Below, piece by piece: positions 1 to 11,100 of a stretch of 64,000 bases of DNA. Source of the DNA: Furcasterigmium furcatum (taxonomy: Eukaryota > Ascomycota > Sordariomycetes > Glomerellales > Plectosphaerellaceae); contig BCIA01000002.1 of NCBI GenBank assembly GCA_001599815.1, positions 3,445,626 through 3,509,625 on the forward strand. The letters run 5' to 3'. Every line of letters begins with the position of its first letter. The stretch's first letter is position 1. A program made the translations under genes and the position numbers. Under the pieces are notes generated by a model, which saw nothing but the letters and a program-made list of their open reading frames with translations, did no database searches and was not told the origin of the DNA.

Positions 1-1412
1 TCGGTGTCTACGTCTTGGATTTCGCCATCAACACCGTCCAGGCGGCTATCCGTGCCTTCATCGTTGATTGCGCACCAGCACACCAGCAGGAGTCTGCCAA
101 CGCCATGGCCAGCAGGATCACCGGCTTCGGCAACATCATCGGGTACTGTGCTGGCTACGTCCAACTGCCCAAGTACCTGTGGTTTCTTGGACAGTCGCAA
201 TTCAAAATACTGTGTGCCCTCGCCAGCATCGCTCTTGCAGCCACGATACTTCTCAGCACGGCTGTCATCAAAGAGCGGGATCCGCGACTGGACGGACCGC
301 CTGCGAGTAACAAGCCAGGTGTCGTGAGCTTCTTCTTCAAGATCTTCACGTCGATCAAGCGGCTTCCGCCCCAGATCAAGAAGGTCTGCCAGGTTCAGTT
401 CTGTGCCTGGGTCGGCTTTTTCCCGCTCCTGTTCTACACCTCTTCATACATCGGCGAGATATATGTCGAGCCGTACCTTCGCGAGAACCCACACATGTCG
501 CCAGAAGAACTTGACCATTTGTACGAGAAGGCCACACGGGTCGGCACATTTGCTCTCCTCATCAACTCTGTGGTGAGCCTGTTGACAAACGTCTTTCTCC
601 CCTTTTTCATCGCCCCGACCTACGACAGCCACCCGGTCATCGCCGAAAGCCCTGGAGAAAGCGACGGCACTCCCAAGGACTACGACTGGGAAGAGTCATC
701 TTGGCTCGACCGTCTGCGCATTCCAGGGTTCACCCTCAAGCGCGCCTGGTTTGCCTCTTTGATTCTCTTTGCCGCATCCATGTTCTGCACCGTCGTCGTG
801 AGAACTGTTGAAGCTGCCACTGCTCTCATCGGGCTAGTCGGCATCACCTGGGCCATGACTCTCTGGGCGCCCTGGGCCATCATCAGCGCAGAGATTAGTC
901 GTCGAGATGTGATGCTCCGTGCTGCCAGGCAGCGTCGTCTCAGTCCCAGCGGTCTGGGTAACGACCACGCATCCTCGTCAGTCGACGCGCGTCTGGATAG
1001 TGACCGTCGGTCCGTCCAGAGCGAAGACGAGGAGACCGACCAGGCAGGCGTCATTCTCGGCATTCACAATATGGCTATTGCCGCGCCTCAGATCATCGCC
1101 ACCGTCGGCTCGAGCATCATTTTCCGAATTTGGCAGAAACCGCGCGGCACGCCAGGCGACCACTCCATGGCCATCGTTCTCGCGCTTGGTGGCATCGCTG
1201 TCCTCATCTCGTCCTTCTTCGTCGCGAGCATCCACGAGACCACAACGATGCCGGCAGATGCCTTTGTTGCCGCCGAAGAAGGGGACGGCGAGCCGAGCCG
1301 TCCGCACACCGCCCGCAGCAGCCGTCGACAGAGCTTCGAGCAGCTTCCGCGGGTCTCGCTCAAGCGTGCCACGTTGACTCGGAATCAGAGCTTTGGTGGC
1401 ATGGAGTATTAG
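1..1412 (+). CDS. GPH-family sucrose/alpha-glucoside transporter, 5'-truncated by the window edge
   Basis: The open frame enters at base 3 and gives 469 residues before TAG at 1410-1412; the N-terminal part lies outside the window. The protein is polytopic, with hydrophobic spans visible around residues 50-80, 130-150, 180-200, 250-295 and 355-410. A long charged Ser/Arg-rich cytoplasmic loop lies near residues 300-345 (it contains RRSVQSEDEE). The early segment with VDCAP and ITGFGNIIGY, and the layout of a central loop and hydrophilic C-terminus, match fungal glycoside-pentoside-hexuronide cation symporters (S. pombe Sut1 type), which import sucrose or maltose with protons at the plasma membrane. 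Substrate is inferred from the family only. It is convergent with SPP2, about 0.7 kb away. No intron is visible in this portion. Confidence 0.8.
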   Translation, partial: GVYVLDFAINTVQAAIRAFIVDCAPAHQQESANAMASRITGFGNIIGYCAGYVQLPKYLWFLGQSQFKILCALASIALAATILLSTAVIKERDPRLDGPPASNKPGVVSFFFKIFTSIKRLPPQIKKVCQVQFCAWVGFFPLLFYTSSYIGEIYVEPYLRENPHMSPEELDHLYEKATRVGTFALLINSVVSLLTNVFLPFFIAPTYDSHPVIAESPGESDGTPKDYDWEESSWLDRLRIPGFTLKRAWFASLILFAASMFCTVVVRTVEAATALIGLVGITWAMTLWAPWAIISAEISRRDVMLRAARQRRLSPSGLGNDHASSSVDARLDSDRRSVQSEDEETDQAGVILGIHNMAIAAPQIIATVGSSIIFRIWQKPRGTPGDHSMAIVLALGGIAVLISSFFVASIHETTTMPADAFVAAEEGDGEPSRPHTARSSRRQSFEQLPRVSLKRATLTRNQSFGGMEY

Positions 1413-2118
1413 AGCCGAGGGGTCCTAGAATAGACCAAAGTGTCTTTGGACAAGCATTGCCGCCGGGATGGATATCTTGTGGTATTGGGTTCTAGATGGG
1501 GGACATGCATACCGGAGATGGACTTTGCTGAGATCTTTCGAGTTGGAGTTTATTAGCATAGCGACGGAACACTTGGCCTCAGGGTCCCTTTGATTTGGGT
1601 TAACGATTGGATATTTGAAGAGCGTTGGGCTCATTCACATGTCCGGGTTAAACGCTCATTACGATCGAGACTGTTGAGTTCGTAGGCAGGCAAGGCGGTC
1701 AAATCAAACACCGCAGTCGTGGAAAGGCATGAAGAATGATGAATGATGACTGACTGGGATGTAAAANAAAAAAAAGNCCCGACACTCTCTACCCGGATAG
1801 CCAATGTTAGATGCTGACCACGGTCTGGTCGTATGGGCGATCGGTGGACAGGCTTGTCTTCTCAGAGCAGCGAGAACCCCCCTCGATCTGGGCAGGGCCT
1901 TGCCTTGAAACTCGTCTTAAGAACCCAAGAAGTTCTGTACGTGAGCATCGCAATATCTGCAAGAACATTGCATATCAGAGAAGACACAGTGCACCTGACG
2001 TTTCTGGGCGGGCTAGGTAGACTGGTCGTGTTATTAGTTCACACAAGGAGAGCCTGGGACCGTTGGGTGTTGTTTGGGATAAACAGTGCTCGCTCAAGTG
2101 TATTCGTTCGACATCCGC
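1413..2118. other. Convergent 3' intergenic region with two ambiguous bases
   Basis: This stretch separates the stop codons of two convergent genes and should hold both 3' UTRs and polyadenylation signals. It includes an A-rich run with undetermined bases at 1767 and 1777, so the exact homopolymer length is uncertain. Short ATG repeats (gaatgatgaatgatgac) precede it. No gene is supported. Confidence 0.6.
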
Positions 2119-3201
2119 CTAATACCGCCGTGACGAGTGTCGTTCTCGGTCGCGGTCTCGGTCTCGATCTCTCGTCCGATCCCTATCACGTCTGTCGTAA
2201 TCGTCGTATCGACTCCTGTCGCTGTCGCGGTGTCGATCCCTATCCCTCTCCTCCCTGTACCCCTCGCCCCTGCGCTCCCTGCGCTCGGCCTTCTTCTTCT
2301 CCTCTTCGCGGCGGTAATCACTCAACTTCGGTGGCCGCGAGTCCTTCTTCCGGCCACCGTGATTCCACTGTCCCAGCTCCTCGGCGTCTTTGAGCTTCTT
2401 CGCGCCCAGTCCAAGCTGGTTCTGCCGCCGCTCCTCAGCGGCCTTCAGTTTCGGGCCGCGCAGCTTGCCGTCCCAGCCCATGCCGCGCAGAATAGCAGCG
2501 CCGAACTCTCCGTCGGGGATGGCGTCATAGTCGTCCAGCGTCGAGTCCACGCCGACGTGCTGTTCGACGTCGTCGTGATACGCGTCCGTTTCTGATCGCG
2601 GAATGGTGTGCTGCTCAGACTCCTTCTTCTTGCCCATCAGCGCATCGATCGCCTCCTCGTCTTCCGTCTGTTTTGGAGGCGCATCGCTGCTGTCGCCGTT
2701 CCCTTGCTGGGTTTCGTGGATGTCTTCACTTGGCGGTGGGGCGTCTCCGTCTTGCGGCACCTCCCTCGTCTTGCTCTTCGTGACCGTCAAGCCCCATTGG
2801 ATCGACTTCTCCGCATCCGGGGGCTCTGTCTCTGTCGTTTCGGCCTTGCCGGCGCGCTGGGATTGCACCTCGGGCGGCAGCAGGTTCTTTCCGCCGCCTC
2901 GCTTGGAACGGGCCTCGGACTTCCAGTCGCGGTTCCTCTGCTTCTCGATCACCAGCTCTTTGGCCCGCTTCCTCTCGGGTTCCTTGTCGCCGCCGAACTC
3001 TGTGATTGTCTCGTGTCGGCCGTGTCGGCGATGCTCGTCGTCGGAATCGGATTCGGAGTCATGACCCAGGGCGCTCGGCCGCGGGCGCTTCCCCAGGCTG
3101 GATGGAGGTTTTGACTTGGAGGTACTGGAGTTTCGGGGCGTCCCCGAGCCTGATGTGCCACCACCAAATGAGATGGCTATGCGAGGCGCCTTGTCAGACA
3201 T
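2119..3201 (-). CDS. SPP2: Pre-mRNA-splicing factor Spp2 (G-patch protein, GPKOW/MOS2 family)
   Basis: A single-exon frame of 360 residues. The N-terminus (SDKAPRIAISFGG) is typical of fungal Spp2. Residues about 220-250 hold the Spp2-type G-patch core, reading IPDGEFGAAILRGMGWDGK, followed by a short Lys/Arg segment and LGLGAKKL. In yeast the Spp2 G-patch binds and activates the DEAH helicase Prp2, driving spliceosome activation before the first transesterification; the nuclear role here is inferred from that. The last 60 residues are dominated by RD, DR and RS dipeptides, unlike the short yeast protein but common in filamentous fungi. The middle (110-215) is acidic and low-complexity. The start lies about 300 bp from the CBR1 stop, so its promoter probably overlaps the CBR1 3' UTR. 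Confidence 0.88.
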   Translation of the reverse strand: MSDKAPRIAISFGGGTSGSGTPRNSSTSKSKPPSSLGKRPRPSALGHDSESDSDDEHRRHGRHETITEFGGDKEPERKRAKELVIEKQRNRDWKSEARSKRGGGKNLLPPEVQSQRAGKAETTETEPPDAEKSIQWGLTVTKSKTREVPQDGDAPPPSEDIHETQQGNGDSSDAPPKQTEDEEAIDALMGKKKESEQHTIPRSETDAYHDDVEQHVGVDSTLDDYDAIPDGEFGAAILRGMGWDGKLRGPKLKAAEERRQNQLGLGAKKLKDAEELGQWNHGGRKKDSRPPKLSDYRREEEKKKAERRERRGEGYREERDRDRHRDSDRSRYDDYDRRDRDRTRDRDRDRDRERHSSRRY

Positions 3202-3498
3202 TTTTGATCGTCACGGTCAGAGTTGTTGTTGTTGGCTGCGGCCATTGGGGAGAGCGAACGAGGCTTGGAGTCCTCAAAAATTATTCTGCCAGGCACCAGT
3301 ACGTCACTGTGCTGCGCTGTGCTGCCGCTTACATAATCGTAAAAGCCCCTGAGCCAGTGTGCACCATCATCAACCCCCGTGGAAATCAGATGAATATGCT
3401 TTTTAGACCCATACGCCACCCTTTTGCTATCTTTCACATTGAATTCCAGCGAATGTGCTTGATCTTATCTAGACGCTGATATCTTGGCGCGTACGAAC

Positions 3499-4600
3499 TT
3501 AGAAAGCGAAGACCTGGTCCTCGAGCTTGCTGACAGGGCGGGCCTTCTCGAAGCCGAGGGCCAGGGCGGTCTTCTTGAGTGCGCTGACCATGGGGGGAGG
3601 GCCGCAAAGAAGGAGCTTGACATCCGAGGCAGGCTTGGGGAGCCATTGCTGTACGCTGTTAGCAGGTCACTCACATCATGGTCGAGTGTTCGCGAGCTTA
3701 CGGTGATCATGTCGGAAGTGACGTAGCCGACACCTCCGGTCCAGCCCTCGGGAGGCTGGTCAAGTACATAGTGAACCCTGAAGCCGCTGTCCTCCTTGGC
3801 GAGAGCATCGAGGTCCTCCTTGAGCAGGATGTCCTGGGGGGTGACGTTGGCGAAGATGAGGTCCACCTCAGTCTTGTCACCGGCAGCACGGCCGCGGATG
3901 ATGGCACGGACAACCTGCAGCATGGGAGTGATTCCAGTGCCACCAGCGATCATGCCGAAGTGACGGACCATGTTGGGGGTGTACACGAAGGCGCCCTTGG
4001 GGCCCTTGACGCGGAGAGTCTGGCCGACCTTGAGCGAGGCCATGTGCTTGGAGATGTTGCCAGTGGGGTAGGACTTGATCAGAAGGTCAAAGTAGCCCGG
4101 CTGGTGGTCGCCAGAGATGGGGGTATAGGAGCGCACGATCTCCTTGGTGGTGCCATCGGGCTGGGGCAGTTCGGCGCCAATGGAGATGTGCTGGCCGATG
4201 GGGAGGCCGAGGACCGAGTTGGAGGAGGGGAGCGTGAAACGGTAGCTAGCAGAGGACGGTCAGCGCAGGCTCAAGGCAAAGCAACGCAGGGCGGGCGGGC
4301 ACTCACATAGCGACATTGTGGGAGATGACGGTCTTCTCCTTGAGCTCGAACTCCTGGAAGGCATCGGGCTTCAGGACCTTCTTGAGCTCTGCCAACTTCT
4401 GTTAGTATGGTGGGAGCCAGCCAAGGCGGGGTTGGATCGGACTCACGCAGGCTGTAGAACTTCCAGCCACCCATTGCCAAGGCGACGGCAACGCCATACG
4501 GAGCCCAGTCCCTCTTGACGATGAGGGTACCGACGATGATCAGCCCTACGGGGATGTAGACGGCGTCAAAGTACTTCCTGGAAGTGATGGGTTCGGTCAT
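3499..4600 (-). CDS. CBR1: NADH-cytochrome b5 reductase
   Basis: Four exons: 4600-4447, 4388-4307, 4245-3702 and 3648-3499, joining to 309 residues. Introns are GT-AG with CTAAC-like branch sites. Residues about 12-48 are a hydrophobic N-terminal anchor (outer mitochondrial membrane or ER). The FAD-binding motif RSYTPIS is at 117-123. The NADH-binding GGTGITP is at 180-186, and CGPPP at 275-279 with the usual C-terminal VFAF. The enzyme moves electrons from NADH through FAD to cytochrome b5, feeding fatty-acid desaturation and sterol synthesis, and in yeast also the first step of diphthamide formation. All key residues expected for the family are present. A GATA-motif cluster lies about 310-350 bp upstream of the ATG. 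Confidence 0.93.
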
Positions 4601-4903
4601 GTTGAAGCTATTCCCAGCGCACACGGGCCTCAACAAAAATTGGATGTGAGGGTAAGTAGGAATAAGTAAGCTCTTTCCGGCGGGGTTCTGGCAGCGACAA
4701 GATCAAAGTTGGAGTGAACCCTGAACGGGAAATCTGGGTCAATTGAATCGACTAGGAATGCCGAGGGTCGCCGAGGGTCGTACGATCAAATTGCCGCAGG
4801 CAAGTGCCAGTCCTGTTGTCAAGTCGAGGCCGAGTCGGAGCCCAGGGCGGTCAGCGTTCGCAAGGGGTTGGCCAGGGCAAGAATTCTCGAGCAGATGATG
4901 ACA

Positions 4904-4957
4904 CTATCGCCGATTTATCGCCGAAATCACCGATAAGATAAGCTTCTAATCGATAAC
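4904..4957. promoter_or_regulatory. Cluster of five HGATAR (GATA-factor) motifs
   Basis: Five sites fit the fungal GATA-factor consensus HGATAR within about 54 bases. CGATAG and CGATAA read on the minus strand at about 4904-4909 and 4915-4920. Two overlapping GATAAG lie at 4932-4942 and CGATAA at 4951-4956. AreA/Nit2, SreA and White Collar factors bind such sites, and paired sites are typical of functional targets. It lies about 310-350 bp upstream of the CBR1 start and more than 2.3 kb from the PH-LRR start, so CBR1 is the more likely target. Which factor binds is not visible. Confidence 0.45.
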
Positions 4958-7157
4958 ACACCCGCTCATTCAGGAGTGGGGGTTATATCATGAGTGCCCA
5001 CTGGTGGTTTCTCCGCCCGACGGGTTTACCCCGCTACCCACTTCCGATCCAGCTTGCCGATGGCGCAGTGTTTGCCGGAGTCGGGCGGCAATAATTCATC
5101 ATCAACAGCCCACGCAGCTTGTCAAAACTCTCCAAACAGGATCGGAACCGTGGGGGCACCAAGAACCACCAATACTAGCCGCAGTGGGAGTTCCACGATG
5201 CACCTTGGCACCCATAAGCCACAGACAGAATACTTTCATGGCCGGTCCAGCTATGTTGCAGTCCAGATGCGTTGCCCTTGGATTCCTTCTCAGCGGGCAA
5301 GAGGCCGTCTCGATTTCTTCGAATCAAGACAGAGAGAGGCCATGTCAATTCCTTGGAGTTGAGAGATAGGTCATCCCCGACTTTCGATCGCTCGATCGGA
5401 AGTCTACTGCTCGACATGGCGAAACCCCGGCGGCTTGTCGAGAACTTGGCAACGCTCATTCTTGCATACTTGGACTCGATTAACCACCCCGACCGGACTC
5501 GCGCACGTACCTCAGCAGCGCAAAAGTTCCAAAGGATTGATCCTCTCGTGCGGGTACAAGCTGGCGGATTTCCATCTGGCCTCATGCGTCACCGCACAAC
5601 CATCGTGCTGAGGGAGATGGGATGTCTCAGCATGTCTTACCCACTGCTACCGGCCGCTGCAACGGGGGGCGACGACAGGCACAGGCAGATGATCCGCACG
5701 CATGCGGCATGGCATCCATCTGCTGAGCTGAGGCTCCCGGATACGCCGCCGAGGAATGCATTCCTGGTTGCCTTCGATACGATTGCGGTCCCACTGCTTC
5801 CCCCAAGAATATTCTCCGTATGGAAGACGAGCGCTGGGGTGTCGCTGCACGTGGCCCCTCGGACGATGCATTTGCAGGCATCGCAGCGCCTACTTATCTC
5901 AGATCAGTTCGTATCCGTATCTCACGATCACCGCCTGAGACCCTGCGATGGAGTCATCTTCCGGGGTGCCCGTCAACTCTGCCTCGCGTTTCGAAATCGG
6001 ACCCTTTCTTGGGCTGAGAGTCGAAACGCTATGCAGAGAACGGGCTAGCAAGACGCCATCGCAATCCCGGATGGCGCTGTGCCGACCACGAGCCAAGGGC
6101 AGCAGCTGTTGCTTAGTTCGGAGGAGTTGAGAGTTGCCTCTAAATACGCCCAGGGTTATACCCGGTCGTGCGTCTGTGCCGAGACGTACTCACAGCTCGT
6201 CATGGATACCTGCAATGGCCAACAAACACACACCAGCCGAATGCCTCGTCAGCCCAGCCCAGCAGCAAGCATTGCGCCGCCGCCCGGTGCCGGGGCTTAT
6301 TACGCCCCAGCTATCGATTCCACTCGACAGACGTGGCTGCAAAGTGCGCAGAGTGCGCTCGTTGTACATGGGACAGCACGCACGTACGCACACCGACCTC
6401 CGCCGCCAGCTCGCACCACGTATCTCCAGTCCGGTTCCGAGGTGGCTGTGGTGTGCTTCCCCCTGGCGGCCCCTCCCTCTCCTCGTCGTCCAAGGTCGCT
6501 AGCGGCCTGGGGCTCGGAGTTTCCAAGACCTTGCCGTGCTCGCCGCCTCCTCATTGGCAATCCGTTGATCGCACTGGTCTCGGCAGCGAGCTCAGGGGAC
6601 CCCCGCGGCCTGTCTCATTGGCCGCATGCGGCCCGGGTCGAAAGCAGGATGGGGAATCCATAACATCATATCTGCATCAAAGACCGCCTGCGGGCAAAAA
6701 GGTCAGCGCAGCATTGGCAGCATACCTTTCCCATGCCTGTTCTCGTATGTGCCCGAGAAGCCCGTCATCCCAATGCTCCGTGCGATCCTTGCTTGATTCC
6801 CCTCCCCCAAGCAAGCCAGTCAGCTATTTAGTATCCCGTAGACTTCCAGCGTGGCTGTCTGCAAGGCCGCAGATAGATTTTAGCCTCCTTCCCCCCTCCA
6901 GCTCGTCCTCCAGCTCTCTCCTGCTGCTGCTGTGTCGTGAATCCCGAATTGGCTTTCGTCCCTCTTCTTGTCTTGTTGAAGCTTCCCAAACTTTCGTCAG
7001 ACTTGCCCTGGACCTAAGGCGTCCGCCCGCCTGTCTCTACCCCGCGAACTCTATTCTCTCGGAGCTCCTGTTTCTCTCCAGCCGGTTGGAGATAAGCTCG
7101 CCGTCCCGCCCGTTTCGTTCTGTTTCCGGCCTTTGGTGTGAACCTGGTTTCTGCTCC

Positions 7158-7166
7158 ATGGCCTGA
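7158..7166 (+). promoter_or_regulatory. Two-codon upstream reading frame (ATG GCC TGA)
   Basis: The only ATG in the roughly 500-nt pyrimidine-rich leader of the PH-LRR gene opens a start-Ala-stop frame with G at +4. Its stop is 132 nt before the main start at 7299. Minimal upstream frames of this kind can reduce or time re-initiation at the main start. Whether it lies in the mature leader is inferred from composition only. Confidence 0.35.
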
Positions 7167-7298
7167 CATTTCTTCACTCGGCCTCGTCGGTCATACAAGG
7201 GGGCCTGCCCTGCCCGGCCCTGTCCGCCTTGCCCGGGCTTTTCATCATCGTCACTTCGAACCTGAATACAGCCTTGCCCTTGTCCCGCAGCAGCCATC

Positions 7299-10200
7299 AT
7301 GTCAACAGCGATACCCGCAGCGCCTCATCAGCGCCTCCAGAAGCTGACCAAGATGCACCCTGCTGCTGCTGCGAGCCAACCGGTCCTCCATCATGACGAA
7401 GACCTCCACAGCCCAATTGAGCTTCACCCGAGCTCCTCAGCCCCCATGTTGGCCGCTACCAAGAAGCGTGGGAGCTTCCTGGCCAAGACGTTCCGGAGCT
7501 TCAGCAGCTCCTCTTCCCTTGAGCTGATGGCCGAGGATGCCCCAGCAGCCTCGAGACCCCAAACGCCGTCTCGTCGAGTCCTGCACAAGGAGCCAACCCG
7601 CACCTCGTCCATATTCCACCGTATCAACCGCCGGACTTCCAAGGACTCGACGGCCAGCTCCCAGATGTCAGACACCTCGTGTAAGCTCGCGAACATGAAG
7701 GTTCTCAAGCACGGGGCCCTCAAGTGCGACTCGAAGCTCTGGAAATCTCGCTCGGAATACCTCGTCCTGACCGACTCCTGCCTGGTCAAGTTCAACAGCA
7801 TGGAAGGGGCCAAGACGACTTTTGCGGACATCAACGGATCTGCCAACCGCCTGAGCCGATCATCGACGGTATCTTCGCTGAGCCAGGAGGCGGGGTCGAC
7901 CGAATCGAGGCTTGAAATTCCCTTCGGCCGCATAATCAACATATTTTATGAAGAAGGCTCGAGCCCGCACTTTGGCCTGGATGTTTGGTGGGCGGAAGCT
8001 TCTCCGGCGGTTTCCTGGACCAACATCAAGATGTTCTTCGGAATACCCGAGGAGAGGGACGACTGGATGAGAGAAATTCGCGGCGCGCTCCGAGAATACG
8101 CCGTTGGCAAGCCCAGAGTGCCCGAGGGCCTCATTGCGCCCAATGTCGAGGCTCGCATTCACAGCTTGGTATCGCAAGAGGAGCCCGCCTGTAAGGGCAG
8201 CCCTCTGGACATCTTCCCAGTCACCCAGAGGGTTTTCCTTCAGCGCCCGAAGACTGAAGGTGGCGGCTCTGAAGCGTCCAAGAAGTCCCGAGACGCGCCC
8301 TCGTACTACCTGCTTCTGGGGCAGAACAAGTGCTATCTGATCCGGGTGTCGAGAACATCCGTCTACAAGGCGCCGAAAGATCTCGACGTTCACACGGTCA
8401 CCTTCGCCCTGACGTCTCTGGTCCGAGTCAAGGCGACCATGGTGCCGCACGAGGAGCGCTTCGTGTTAGGATTTCGGTAAGCCTGTCCCCGTGAATCTCG
8501 AATTGCCTTTGATGCTGACAGGCTCAGAATGCCATGCGAGCCCGAAAGGCGCCTGGAACTTGCGAGCCGATGGTACCGAGAAATCGTCATGACATTCATG
8601 AAGGCCGACAGGGCTGTCAAGCCAGCATGGCCGCAGCAGCTGCAGAGGGACATCTTTGACCTCCACGGCCTCACTTCGCAGCTTCACCTGCCGGCCGGGC
8701 AGGACTTTGGTGGTCTCAAGAGGACTCTCGAGGCCTACTGCGCTGCCTACGGCTGCCCGCTCCCCGACTGGACCGTGAGCTGGAAATGTGAGCGGAGGGA
8801 ACACAACCCCGAGTTCCGCTTGCTCCCGTCGAAGGCCGGCAGCGGTTACACCAAGTATCAGCTGCTTGCCGTCTTCAAGTCTCTGCGATACAACGACTAC
8901 TTCAAGTCCCTGTCTTTCCGAGACGTCGACTTCAGCCCCATTTGCGGCTGGTACGACCTCCCGCAATATAATGACGCGGTTGCCGACGTGTCTCGGAATG
9001 GTGCGTGAAGCCCCTGATTTGCCTCATCTGCGTGATTTACTGACGATCCCTATCAAGGCCTGGTGATCGACACCGTGCATAGCGACATCCTACGTAGCTC
9101 GCCGATCCTTCTCCAGGAGCTCCATGCCGTGGCATTCACTTCTGGCTCCATCCGCAAGATCGACCTGACGAATGTCATGGGGTCATTGCGAAGCAGGACC
9201 TCTGCTCCTCGATTCGACTCCCCGAAGGCGGCGTCCTTGGCGAAGACGGAGATCGCCAAGCCGATTTTCTTGCTGATGAGGACGCAGAATGTCCTCCTCG
9301 ATTCCGTGCTCATTGGGGGCAACCCGTTGACCCCCAATGAGGTTGAGGAGCTGAGTATGTTTCAAACCAAGGAATCAAATATTTAGTAATTTTGCTGACA
9401 ATCTCCCAGCGGCTGCTCTCTGTATTCCGGGGATATTCAAGCAGCTCGACATATCGCGATGCAACCTCGACGAACGGAGCCTGGAACAGATCTGGGACGT
9501 CCTGCCGGAACAAGGAATGACGATGGAGGTTCTCAACACCTCGCGCAACATGGGAAACCTCGACCACGTCGTTCTCAGGAACGGGCTGGCTCACTTCTCT
9601 CGCCTCAGGAAGCTCAACGTTGCCGGTAACTGCCTCAGCCAGTTCACAGACTTCATGTTCTGGGACGAGACCATCATGGGATGGCAGCTTGAGGAGTTGG
9701 ATCTCTCCGATATCAAGGTTGGTTCTTCTCCATCATCACCGCCGTATTTGTACTGACAAATTTGGTAGCTGAGCGAGGAGACCGTCAACGTGCTGGCAAC
9801 TTACCTGGCGATGCCCGAGTCCGACTACATGACCAGGGTCGACCTCAACAACTGTGGCCTGACGGGTTCCATGGCTGCGGTTCTCTTTCGGAGCATGGGC
9901 CAGGGCCGCGAGATGATCTGTTCGATCAGCGGGAACTACCTCGAGGTCGGTGGCGATGACCTGACAGACGCAATCGCGTCCAACTACGGCCCAAGGACGC
10001 TTTTTGCAGACATGGTCGAATACCGAGAGGAGGAAAACTACATCAAGCTCATCCAGGCCCTGGCTGTTAACAACACCATAGACCTGCTGAGCCTGGTGGG
10101 AACAGCGACCCCTGACCAGGTCAGCGCGGACGCCTGTGCGGCGGTCTCGAACTTTTTCGCGACCAACACGTCCGTCAAGTACCTCGACTTCTCGGGATTC

Positions 10201-11100
10201 TGCGCGAAGCTTGACGAGGGGCAGCTGGGACTGGGCTTCTCGAGGTCCCTTGCCGGACTGGCCAAGAACAACACGCTCCGGCACCTCCGTATTCGCAACC
10301 AGAAGCTGAACATCAACATCGGCGATCTGGCCAGCGCCATTGCGGAGAACGAGACGTTGAGGACGTTGGACGTCCAGGAGAACGGCTTCAACCTGTCCAA
10401 CCTGACGCACATGGTCCGCAGTCTGGAGAAGAACAACTCGATTCAGGAGTTCTGCCCCTTCTCCGAGGCAGAGCTCAACAGGACTATCAGGAACGCCATG
10501 CAAAAGGTCGTCCTTCCCCCTTCGGAGCCTGAGAATCGGCGACGTCGGGGATCCAAGTCCGCGGCCAAGACGGTAGAAACGCTGGCAGACGAGGCCAGCA
10601 AGGTCCTCATCCAGGAGCTCAGGGGCCAGTGGACCGTCAAGATGGACGGGATCGAGCGCATCCTCCAGCGAAACCGGGCCTCGGGTGCCTCGGCGAACGC
10701 GAACGACCCGTTCTTTGGGATTCCCGATTCCGCCTCGGCGTACTCTGCCGCAGAGTTGCCGGCGCTGTTCGGCGGCCTGGCGACTGTTGAGCACCAGGGC
10801 AGGCAGCGGCAGAGCTCTGATGCATCGGCGTCTCGGCAGCTGCCGCAGGAGCCCATCACGCCTCCGCTGGAGGCCGTTGACAAGCCCCAGGGGCTCGAGA
10901 GTGCTCCTCACCATGTCACCCATGACGAGGTGATGGAGAGCCCTGCAGCCGAGTCTCCCAGAAGCTCCTCGGGCCTTCCGACGCCGCCGGAATGGGCTGC
11001 AGGTGAGGTCTCTCCCGAGCCGGTTTCACCGTCGATCCTGGGGCCGGCGCTGGAGCTGCAGGGGGCGAGTCAAGTTGCCGAGACCACGGTGCGAGGATAG
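7299..11100 (+). CDS. PH-domain leucine-rich-repeat protein (CARMIL-like architecture)
   Basis: Five exons: 7299-8476, 8522-9000, 9058-9354, 9410-9717 and 9769-11100, joining to 1197 residues. The first 130 residues are Ser/Arg-rich. Residues about 134-266 look like a PH fold, from KHGALKC through YLVLTDSCLVKF to the terminal helix DDWMREIRGAL. From about residue 500 to 1000 there are irregular ribonuclease-inhibitor-type LRRs, for example LEELDLSDIKLS, MTRVDLNNCGLTG and LRTLDVQENGFNLS. The last 150 residues are Pro/Ser-rich. A PH domain followed by RI-type LRRs and a Pro-rich tail is the layout of CARMIL actin-capping regulators; the domain reading is fairly firm, but equivalence to CARMIL is inference. 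PAN1 follows co-directionally after 760 bp. The start was chosen as the first ATG of the long frame after an ATG-poor leader. Confidence 0.75.

Larger units (their letters stand above)
4601..7298. other. Divergent intergenic region between CBR1 and the PH-LRR gene
   Basis: A 2.7-kb region serving two divergent genes. The CBR1-proximal side carries the GATA cluster at 4904-4957. The right-hand 500 bp (about 6780-7298) is pyrimidine-rich and almost free of ATG, as expected of a transcribed leader for the PH-LRR gene; the one exception is a two-codon reading frame at 7158. Several frames of 100-330 codons cross the area, but the longest begin with TTG or CTG, match no family I recognise and overlap each other on both strands, so no gene is called. 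Confidence 0.5.

Noticed and set aside
5272..6048. 258-codon plus-strand frame between CBR1 and the PH-LRR gene
   Set aside because: It starts with TTG, overlaps open frames on the other strand and its translation matches no family I know.
6168..7166. 332-codon plus-strand frame before the PH-LRR gene
   Set aside because: Its stated start is not followed by protein-like composition; it runs through the pyrimidine-rich leader and is Ser/Pro/Arg-rich as expected of translated CT tracts.
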